Assembly (NCBI GenBank): GCA_021613535.1
Contig: CP075496.1
Span: 558,001 to 622,000, forward strand
Length of the DNA: 64,000 nt
From: Adineta vaga
Taxonomy: Eukaryota; Rotifera
Direction: 5' to 3'
The notes under the pieces were generated by a model, which was not told the DNA's origin, searched no databases, and saw only the letters and a program-made list of their open reading frames with translations. Each line of letters opens with the position of its first letter. The first letter of the stretch is position 1. Both the position numbers and the translations under genes were made by a program. Positions 55,260 to 64,000 of the stretch are shown here, piece by piece.

Positions 55260-56719
55260 TCAATTAATTGAAGCCATATCTATTTTGCGACCAACACTAT
55301 TTGTTTGTTTCATTCTTTTGATTGACTTTTTTCGATTTTGATTTTGTCTATATAATACAAAAGAAAATTATTTCATATATTTTGTTTTTTCCCTACTCAC
55401 TTTCTAGTTTTTAATTCACGTTTATGTTCATTTATTATTTGTATAAATTCATTCTTCTTTTGCTCCTTTTCAGAGATTAGTTTTCTCATATCACCATCCA
55501 TTTTTTGCAGCTGTTTATTGATCTGTTTTAGCTGTTGAACTGTTTTTTTAATTTTTGTTTCATATTGGCCTATCTGATTATCAAATTTTTTCATCACAAT
55601 AGAATTTTCTTCTTCTAAATTCTTCATAAAGTTATCTTCAGAATCATAATCGTCGACTAATTCATCATTGATAAATTTATCATTATCTGATACCAATGCA
55701 ATATTTTCTTTTTGATCATCACCTGTTGATTGCTTATTATCAACAATTGCTGGTGAATCATTGTCTAATGATGATGATAAAATTTCAATGAATTGATCGC
55801 ACTGAAAAAAATTTCCGTTGAATGATAAACCCTCAAAAAGACTTTATAACTGAAAAATTAGTTTATCAGCGTGATCTACCCTTTTTTCTTGAAAAATCCA
55901 AAAAAGATTTATTATCCATTGGAAACTGATAAAACTAAGGATTGATTCCCTCTTGATAAATCCTTTTTGTATTGATCAATTCAATCAATCCTCAGACACA
56001 GAGTTTATCATCGCCTTTGAGAGAACGTTCATTTTAGGTTTGATTTAATTGATTAATGGAAAAAGGACTTATCAAGAGAGAATCAATCCTTTGTTTTATC
56101 AGTTCGCAATAGATAATAAATCTTTTTTGGGTTTTTTAAGAAAAAAGGGTTCATCAAAGGGTAGATCACGCAGATAAACTAATTTTTCAGTGCAGCTCTT
56201 ACCGATAAACTGTTAGTTCCAACTGGATTGATTGTTGGTGATAAAACATTGAATAATTGAGCAAGTTTTACTGGTGACTGATCTGTAGTAATTGGACCAG
56301 TTGAGGGTGACGAATTTTCAATGATTTTAATACTGAAACAAAAGTATTATGCATCAATTGCTGTATTAATAATGAAAACTGACTTTGTTAAACGATCACT
56401 TAATGATTCATCATTGTTTGTTTGTTTAACACGTTTCTTTGGTAAATCTAGTGGTATTTCTAAAAAAATAAAGATTATCATTTTTACGGAAAAAAAGCTC
56501 TATAATATTTTCAATTCTTGCCTCCTTTCTCGAAGTAGATTGTAATGTTATGATAAGTGGCGGTGCATTCGAATTAGTAGTAACAGCCGGATGTTTCAGG
56601 TGTTCTTTCGTTAGATGATTCAATGATTTTCGTAGACGTTTATTTACTGGTGGCTTCGTACCATCTATGATAATATTGTTCCATTGTTTGTCGAGTTTTT
56701 TTAAGATGATTTCTTTCAT
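55260..56719 (-). CDS. Coiled-coil protein with a MITE-filled intron, unknown family
   Basis: Five minus-strand exons (56488..56719, 56384..56459, 56203..56332, 55401..55801, 55260..55347) join in frame to 308 residues. Introns are 28, 51, 401 and 53 bp. The 28-bp one (56460..56487) is at the limit for splicing and could instead mark a frameshift. The N-terminal third is basic (KPPVNKRLRKSLNHL), the middle is Ser/Thr/Pro-rich with an acidic stretch (ELVDDYDSEDNF), and the C-terminal third is a strong coiled coil (IKKTVQQLKQINKQLQKM…). No family recognised. The ATG at 56719 follows a TTTTCAG acceptor-like site, so an upstream exon may exist. The third intron is described as a mobile element below. 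Confidence 0.68.
55799..56193. mobile_element. MITE occupying the third intron of the coiled-coil gene
   Basis: 395 bp with termini GCACTGAAAAA (55799..) and TTTTTCAGTGC (..56193). Inside, arms 55850-55992 and 56036-56190 form a long imperfect inverted repeat (AGTTTATC.GCGTGATCTACCC is present in both, with a 12-bp insertion in the right arm). The outermost 48 bp at the left resemble the left end of the MITE at 23024 (CACTG, A-run, AATAAACCC). On the gene's strand the terminal CAG of TTTTTTCAG|TGC is used as the 3' splice site; the donor TCG|GTAAGA lies 9 bp outside the element. No coding capacity. Confidence 0.8.
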
Positions 56720-57506
56720 CTGAAAAAAAGTAATGATAAAGAATAATGAACAGACAATTACATATATGTATATATATATACACATATCCTCTTTACGAGC
56801 GACGAGCGTTCTTATTTCATAATTTTTATCTTTTTGGTTTTATTTTTATCCGTCTATTGTCCAGTTATACCAAGGTAGATTGGTCAGTCAGTACGAAATG
56901 AATAGGAAAAAACAACGAAAGATGTCACTATAGCAGCACTGATTATAACGCAAGAACGTACGATGCCAATCAATTATATCGAACTGATGAAAATGTTAAA
57001 CATATCTCACATAAATTATAAAATAATTTATCTAGAATTCTTAGTTTATAATAAACCAACTACTTTTTTATTTTTCTCATAATTGACAAACCAAAACGTC
57101 AATTAAAATAAAAACTAAAGGTCTCAATTTTTCAATTAGAAAATATATGATTTTCTTTTCGAAAATCTAAATTTTGCATAGGTTTGCAATGAGAGTATTA
57201 GAAATATCTCGTGTATTTTGTTATATGACATGCATGATATTTTGTGTTTTCTGATTCGGAATAATCGAAGATTACATGATGCATAATGTATATTGACGTA
57301 TTTAAAATGAATTGATTACATTTCAATGATGATTTCCATCATTATCTGTGTATGTATAGTGACAATCTTGAGGGTGAGGGTAAAGAATATTCCCTCATTT
57401 ACACCCATTATCAACTGCATGCTTTGGAAAAAGAATTTAGTTGATAAGTTCAATGATGAAATTTCAATGCATGTATATTTCACTTATCTCTTGTTAAGGT
57501 TATTGA
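56720..57506. other. Spacer
   Basis: A TA-rich (TATATG)n-like run lies at about 56763-56782. A short frame at 57326 has no family pattern. Confidence 0.4.
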
Positions 57507-57645
57507 ACCGATGTTTAAGCTAATCGATCCAATGCAATGGAGCAAAAACCACATCTGAATTAATTTTAATAGTGTCAACAAAACATGTTTGTTCACATCA
57601 TTATAAGGGACCATCAGGTTTCCATTTAAATATGATTCGATCTGC
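57507..57645 (-). repeat. Dispersed repeat, copy 2 (gene-end remnant)
   Basis: Matches 45994..46130. The minus-strand frame reads ...FCSADRIIFKWKPDGPL then stop, and stays open upstream to 57786, so this copy retains slightly more of the exon. Confidence 0.6.
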
Positions 57646-57894
57646 ACTACAAAATATTTTCTTTTGTAAAAAAAACACAGGATGATTGCTGTTTGTTTGA
57701 TCGCTAATGCAAACAGTCAACATGCCTATATGTAAACATAAGAAAACGTTGTTTTTTTTCAAAGTATTATTAAATAATAAATACATTTATTCAATCGAAT
57801 TTCTTTTCGATGAATTTTATTTATTCAGAATATTTTTAGAATAATCTGAATTGAAACCTAAATATTTGATTAAAATAAAGAAAAAGAACTTAAA

Positions 57895-58865
57895 TTTCTT
57901 TAATGGGCAATGATGATAATTGAAAAATTGTTGATGATATAACACGTCTTTTCTTGTATTTTCGAATAGAATTTGTGATAAATTTAACAATTGGTGGTAC
58001 AGTTAATTTTAAAACTGTGATACTAAACCACCAATGATTCCAAGAATTGTTGTTATTATATAAATAATATTATTTTTCATTATTAAACTATACGAACATA
58101 TTGATGATTGACATTCATTATAATAATATTCATAGATAATTGTTGTATTCCACTCTTCAACCACCAATTCATTAACAAGTTCTGCAAATATTGAATCAAT
58201 TGAAAATCGATTTCAATACGATTTATCAATAGCTGTAACATTAATTGTTACATTTGGTACTAAAACTAATAATAAATGATCTAAGAATTTTTTATTATAA
58301 TATGGTATTAAACTTGATTGAAGTAATGCAGGAATCGTTTGACATGCATAATAAATTCCAGATATAGAATAATAAGATTCAGAATTAAGAGTATCATAAA
58401 TTCAATTTTCTATTTTACATTTATCCGATAAAGCACAAGCACAATCATCAGAATTCATTTGTAGTAGAAAGAATAAATTGAGATAAAAAAAGATTCAACT
58501 TGTTTTATGAAAATATTTGATGACACAACTTTTGAAGTTATAAATTCATTTGCTAATAATTTATTCAATCGACTGATTAGCTAATTGACAAAATGTACGT
58601 ATTGCTTGTAAAAAAATAAGCCCCTCCGAATCGTGAGTCAAGTTCGTTTCTTATATATGCATATCAACGAAATAATCGAACATAATGCATATCCAATAAT
58701 TATCGATAACATTACTTTGACATATTTCATGAAATCGATATTTAATATTGTTGGTTCATTGTCGATCTGTTGATGGAGGATTTGATGGGAATGAATTGAA
58801 ATTTTGACAAAAATCTTTGAATTTTTTCCATAGCAGGAAGATACATATTGAGAGATTCTATTCAC
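57895..58865 (-). pseudogene. Decayed membrane-protein gene of a bdelloid-type family
   Basis: Minus-strand reading from about 58460 to 57895 gives CACALSDKC, SGIYYACQTIPALLQSSLI, LVNELVVEEWN, YYNECQSSICSYSL and then IIYIITTILGIIGGL, a C-terminal membrane span. Stops and a frame break (about 58405 and 58220) disrupt it. The pattern (cysteine pairs, VNELM.EEW, a final IIT..G..GGL helix) is that of a multi-copy membrane-protein family I associate with bdelloids. A 75-codon frame at 58638..58865 with a C-terminal hydrophobic span may be its N-terminal remnant. Confidence 0.45.
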
Positions 58866-60372
58866 TAAAAGTACAAGTGATGTTAATTACAAGACTCATC
58901 GAACTCTTTCTCGTCAAAATGGTTACATGAATTTTGATAGAGAATTAGGTTCAAAACTTTCAGTTCAACAGAAGTTAAATTAAATTTTATTCATTATTGT
59001 TTATTAACTTCATAGTACCGTGTAATATGTCACAATGCTGAGACGTATGAATATCACGAGAATCGACTTTTCTAAGCAATATAATTCTAGTGATCTATTT
59101 ATTCGTGTTATACAATGTATATATCAATAAAAATATTGTTTTCAATAAATCTTATCTACAAAAATGCCTGAAATCTTCAAAGTCGTTCAGTCTTTTAATT
59201 ACAATAAGAAATGAGTAATAGAACAATTTCCAACTTGATATTTCATGAGTGAATCACCGTGATAATATATGAGTGAAGATCGTTCGACAGTTGCTAATTT
59301 CTTGTGTGGTTTTATAATTAAAAAGGCTTATCGAAAAGTATAAACGGAAATGTGAATGAATAACTACATAAAATATGTAAGACGCTTTTTTTGAAAACAC
59401 ATATAGTTTGATGATTTAAGAAATAGTAATTCTAGTATAGTGAATGCATTATGGATGGAAAGATTATATTTTTGTATAGAAAATAAGAATTTTCTTTCTT
59501 TTATACAAATCAGTCCAAAAATACAAATAATTTATGTATTTTTTCTCATAAATTAGTAATTAAAAAGTTGTTTTTGAAAAAAGAAAAGAAAATGCCTAGA
59601 TTTATCAAAGGGCTATACCATCTGTTCAGACTTAAGATATGATACAATAATTCTTAAAAAGGTACACTAGTATTCAAAATGAAATGCGTTGATGAGATAA
59701 ACAATTTTTTTTCCTGAATAACAATCACCGAAAATGAGAAATTGGTTTATTTTGAGAATAGTATTCTAATTCTAGATTTTATTTACATTGATCTATTCAA
59801 AACAATAAAAAATATTTACTTAAAGTAAATCTTCTCTCTTTTTGTACTAATATGCCATTGAATTTTCACACAATTGTATCTCTATGCTTTCTTCTAACAG
59901 ATTTCAAATAGTTCTAGTTAAGATTAGGGGAAAAGCATTTACATTTCATTTTATCCTATCTTTAATTCAGTAGCATTGATATTTTAACCAAACATGATTT
60001 TAGTTTTGTGCGAAAACAGAGTACAGATGGTAGTCGTCTTCTGTCATTAACTGAAAACTAATGTAAATTCCATATCTATGAACAACTATAATATAAGATT
60101 ATTTTCATTTTCAACTCAAACCATAAACAGATGGTTAAATCAAAATTTCTTTGCATCTAGACAAAAAGAGTAGATGTATTCTATATAACGTATATGACTT
60201 TTTCTAAATAATCCTGACTATGCATTTATGAATTAATAGGGATCAAAGAAAAAAATGAGAAGTTAAACTAATGTAAATAAATTGCTTCGAGATTGTTAAT
60301 GAACAATCATCTTTATATCATTCTACGCTATTTGATCATATACCTATTGGGAATAGAAAAGGCTATTACTCG
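58866..60372. other. Spacer, nothing recognised
   Basis: 1.5 kb of AT-rich sequence without open frames longer than about 50 codons. Confidence 0.45.
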
Positions 60373-61350
60373 TTAAAACATCTTGATATTTTTCGATCGA
60401 ATCAAGACAATAAACATGTTTATTTTTTTTGGTAACTTCAAAGCTAATTCTACTGATGTTTTACCACAAGTATCCACGGGTATCCAATTAATATCATTTC
60501 CAATATTTGGCATTTTATGTAATTGTCCAGCATCAGCATAAATCATCATAGCAACCATTTCCGTTGAATTTCATATTCCATTTAGTGTATCTCTACTGAT
60601 TTGACCATCACGATAAGTATTAACCTGAACATTTAAAGAAATAAGTCATTACAAAGTATAGCAAAGAAAATAATTTACTCCAAAATTGATGTGCTACACC
60701 CAACATAGATGTTCACTGATGAATTTACTTTGTCCATAACCCTGTGGTAATGCAATTTGTATTTGTTTGTGTAACGGTTCTTCTTTAATAATAGAATAAA
60801 GACCTGATGATGCTGATGAAATACTTGAAATAAAATGAAATTGAATTTGATTATATGATGATAATTTTAAAAGATGATAAACACCAAGAATTGAATCCAA
60901 TTCAAGATCTTTAATTGTTTGATTAAAATTCATTTTCCATGCTGAATGTATTATATCAGTTAGATTTTCTTTTAATTTCTCATAAACTTCGTTTGTTTGT
61001 CCAAGATATTCTTCACTTAAATTCATTGGTGATGATAAAATAATTAAACGTTCATCAGTTAAAAGAGAACAATCTAATTGTCTTTGTTGAAATGCTTCCA
61101 ATAAACGTTCTTGAGGATTTGTTCCACGTAAAAGACAATAAATACGTTTAACAATTGATGATGATTGACAAAGTAGATCACGAAGAGTAAAAGATCCTAA
61201 TGAACCATTTGCACCTGTAAGAAGAAAAGTTCGTTCTTTTTTGCCAATTTTCTTTTGAGATAAAGGATTTGATCTAATTAGATTTTTTCTAGAATTTGTT
61301 CAGTTAATTGATAATGATATGGATTATTATTATTAATTTCATTCACATTT
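60373..61350 (-). pseudogene. Truncated relic of the adenylation-PCP-reductase gene
   Basis: Matches the end of the carrier-to-reductase linker and the reductase domain of the gene at 49308 (there about 49620-50600), on the same strand about 10.7 kb away. It keeps NMGL-free but recognisable LIILSSPMNLSEEYLGQTNE, HSAWKMNFNQTIKDLELDS, GYGQSK and MMIYADAGQLHKMPNIGND. Frame breaks occur near 61110 (before MEAFQQRQLD), at the former intron 4 position (about 60600-60700) and at the 3' end. The adenylation and carrier domains are absent. It is not functional; it shows that this gene family has duplicated locally. Confidence 0.85.
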
Positions 61351-61980
61351 GAACCTGATTGGTATTATCTATAAAGAATGTCCAGGCCTGCGAGGGAGGG
61401 ATTTATTAAATATTCATTTAGATTTTGCCATGGTTTTCACTATCTGGCAGTCCAAAGACAGGCATCATGTACTAACGAAATCATCCCAAAAGATTCCTCT
61501 ATCTTGAATCGAAAAAGAAATTTTTTATTTCCAAAGATACTATATATTCGATCCTTACTTTCAGTGCAAGAATTAGAACCATTTCGGTTCATATAGTGCC
61601 AGAAAAATGAAATTTCAACAATATATTTCATTAAAACAACTCTTGTTTCAAGTGACATCTTTGTTCAACAATGTTCATGTTTCAAGAGTATTGGTGTATT
61701 GTCTTGCTAACAATAACCATTGGTCATACTACATGCATTTTTTCTCCTTTCGTGAAGATGACCGCAATGAACAGAATAGAAAAAAAAGATTACTTTTTTA
61801 CTTTAGATGTATTTTATTTCTTCTCATTTGATACAGTAAAAATATATAAGAGCACATAGCATCAGTTTTTGCAACAATACGACGGAAAGATATAGTATAG
61901 TATTTGTATTTGTATTTGGATGTTTTCTATTTCTGTATTTCATAATGATTGACCAATACTATATGATAACTATATTATAG
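61351..61980. other. Upstream region of the Mutator-like transposase
   Basis: About 630 bp. If the element has a terminal inverted repeat it should be here, but its partner lies beyond the window so it cannot be identified. No exon recognised. Confidence 0.4.
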
Positions 61981-64000
61981 ATGGGAAAAGTATATATTTC
62001 GAAACGATTACAAAATCAACGGCTTCGGTTGGAGCGTTTGAAAAGCACAAATTTGAAAAATACCATCGTAGAAACATTATGTGAAGACGTACCCATAATA
62101 AACTCACGTCCAATAACAACCACAGCAAAAAAACTGCAGTTAGCTCGTGCTCAACTTCGTTCTGAATCGAATTCATCAAAACAATCCATCATTAAAGACG
62201 AATTTGGAGTACATGATATTTCATATGATAATGTTAATATTGTTGTTAGTATTGAGATGATACTTAATTTGGTAAATAAAATGAGTTGTCCTTTATGTAA
62301 TTGTATTGGTGAGATGTCTCAAAAAGTTACACAACGTCGTGGTCTTGTCTATCATATTACATTTTCATGTACTTGTTCGTTCGAAACATCATTTACAAAT
62401 TCAACACAATTGGTTCGTTCAACTCCCACACGTATGGATGAACTGAACATGATGGCATGTGCGGCTGCTAATGTTGCTGGAATTAAACGAACAGGCTTGA
62501 CTACAATTTTAGGCATGTTGAATATTTTACCACCAATTCAGATTGAAAACTGGAATAAATATCAAAAAGTGTATTCAAATGCTTTGGATGTGGTGAAAGA
62601 TGAGTCTCTCGCAAGAGCCGGTAAAATTGAATAGTTTTTTAAATTTATTTCTTCTATACTATTTTTTTCATATACTTATATTTGTAGCTGAAGAAGCAGC
62701 AGAACAATCATCGGAACCTGCTGATCACGAGGGAATTACAAATATTAAAGTATCAATTGATGGTACATGGCTAACTCGGCATGGTCATTCTAGTTTACAT
62801 GGAATTTCAACTGTTTGTTCAACAGCAGATCCTTCAAAAGTCTTAGATTTCGAATGTCTAAGTCGACACTGTACTACTTGTTCGGGCTTATTAGGAATTA
62901 AAGAACACAGTCCTGAACTGTATCAACAACGTTTAGCAGAACATCTCAAGAATGGTTGTGAGCAAAATCATTTAGGTTCATCAGGTGGAATGGAAGCTGC
63001 AGGTTAGAAGACGTTATTTCAAAAGAGTTTAATTAATAGGTTTGGAGCTTTTTAGGTGTTGTTAAAATATTTTGTCGATCAGAAGCTAAACATCTATTAC
63101 GATATACTACATTTATTGCTGATGGTGATGCTAACAATGAACGTGCGCTTCTTGATGCTGCACCATACAGCGAAATTCCTATTCAACGTCTTCAATGTAT
63201 AAATCATTTTTCCAAACGGTAATATTGTTATCTCTGTAATAATAGTACTTCAACTTTTTATATTTTATACAGAATGCGTACTGCTTTGGAAGCAGTCAAA
63301 AAAGATTATAGCAATAGAAAATTAGAAGATGGTTTAGCAATTGGAGGTCGAAATGGACGATTGACTGATGATAAAATCCATCAATTAACTGTTTACTATG
63401 GTTCAGCTATTCGATCTCATGTCAATGATTTGGAATCAATGAAAGCTGCTTGTTGGGGTATGTATTATTGATATATTAATATCTGTAATAAATATTTCTA
63501 TATTTTAGCTGCTTTTCATCATCATAATACTACACGTGAAAATCGTAGTCATGATTGTGGTGATCCAACAAAGTGTTATTTCTGCAAAAATAAATCATTT
63601 GATCCTAAAAAACGTACTTTAGCACCTGCAGTCTTGAATGTGATTCGTCCTGTGTATGAAAAGATGTGTTCAACTGAAGTCTTGTCAAAAGTGGTCGATG
63701 GAGGAACTACAAATCCAAATGAATCTTTTCACAGTTATATTTGGTCTCTATGTCCTAAAACAAGATTTCATTCAGCTCATCAGGTACGTGATGCTGCTTC
63801 ACTTGCTACTATGCTTTATAATGATGGTCATCAACTATCAATCATGAATCTACTTCGTCAATGTGGTATTCAAAGTGCGATTCCTGCATGTATTCGAATG
63901 CTACAATTAACTGATGATCAACGAATAAAAGAAAATAGATCGAAAACTAAAGGAAATAAACAAAAACAACGACATCAACGATTAATAACTGAACAACGTC
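61981..64000 (+). CDS. Mutator-like (PF20700-type) transposase with introns, 3' end outside the window
   Basis: Exons 61981..62620, 62688..63002, 63056..63218, 63273..63457 and 63509..>64000 join in frame through introns of 51-67 bp. Seen: a CPLC...CTCS zinc-binding region at about residues 102-130; VSIDGTW followed by HGHSSLHGI (first catalytic Asp); VLDFECLSRHC; the TTFIADGDANN block (second Asp); CINHFSKRM; a CGDPTKCYFCKN cysteine cluster; and TNPNESFHSYIWSLCPKTRFHS (catalytic Glu). This is the DDE layout of the animal Mutator-like domain found in many invertebrate genomes. The reading frame is intact to the window edge, so the copy may be active or domesticated. A C-terminal basic stretch begins at about 63925. 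Confidence 0.88.

Noticed and set aside
1-64000. tRNA, rRNA and CRISPR arrays
   Set aside because: No cloverleaf B-box context, rRNA-like stretch or regularly spaced repeat was found by eye. A covariance-model scan would be decisive.
31-64000. Telomere-type repeat arrays or a long intact LTR retrotransposon
   Set aside because: No tandem G-rich hexamer array and no paired long terminal repeats with gag/pol were seen.

Overview
The window is AT-rich animal DNA (roughly 30% GC by eye) with compact genes. Most introns are 48-67 bp with GT..AG ends, several long genes have no introns, and secreted and membrane families lie beside genes that look bacterial or fungal. The best fit is a bdelloid rotifer (Adineta/Rotaria type). 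This is inference: it rests on intron size, the mix of metazoan genes (TNFAIP8 family, serine racemase, DNAJA, equilibrative nucleoside transporter, 7TM receptor) with non-metazoan-type genes (DUF1996, adenylation-PCP-reductase, PqaA-like, DUF3638/DUF3645), and a degenerate F-box/LRR-like family I associate with bdelloids.

Layout. 0-9.5 kb: a doubtful two-exon ORF, a selenocysteine lyase/cysteine desulfurase-like enzyme (-), a small CxxC protein, an ENT-family nucleoside transporter, an eight-exon type-A DnaJ ending in a CaaX-like box, and an intronless alpha/beta hydrolase (-). 10.7-18 kb: a small basic coiled-coil protein and an acyltransferase-3 membrane protein (-), a MAPEG membrane protein, a secreted DUF1996 plus beta-trefoil-like protein, and an intronless 7TM receptor (-). 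18-27.4 kb: gene-poor and repeat-rich, with a small secreted protein, a CT microsatellite, diverged repeats, a Tc1/mariner-like MITE, a dead LINE endonuclease fragment, an F-box/LRR-like pseudogene split by a Harbinger-like MITE, and a frameshifted TNFAIP8 homologue. 27.7-30.9 kb: a secreted chitin-binding/NHL-repeat protein and a long upstream spacer. 30.9-45 kb: a 3062-residue intronless DUF3638/DUF3645 ATPase-like gene, convergent with a five-pass membrane gene; the end of this pair is repeated downstream as a relic plus an intact membrane paralogue. 45.3-61.4 kb: a secreted two-repeat cysteine-rich protein, serine racemase (-), an NRPS-like adenylation-PCP-reductase (-), a decayed PqaA-like gene, a coiled-coil gene whose 401-bp intron is almost entirely a MITE, a decayed membrane-protein gene, and a truncated relic of the reductase. 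62-64 kb: a Mutator-like transposase with introns that runs off the right edge.

The genes do not form one pathway. The coherent story is turnover: TIR elements inserting into genes, one of them supplying a splice acceptor, together with local duplication and decay. All intron/exon models are hand-read from splice consensus and reading-frame continuity; no expression data or database search was available.
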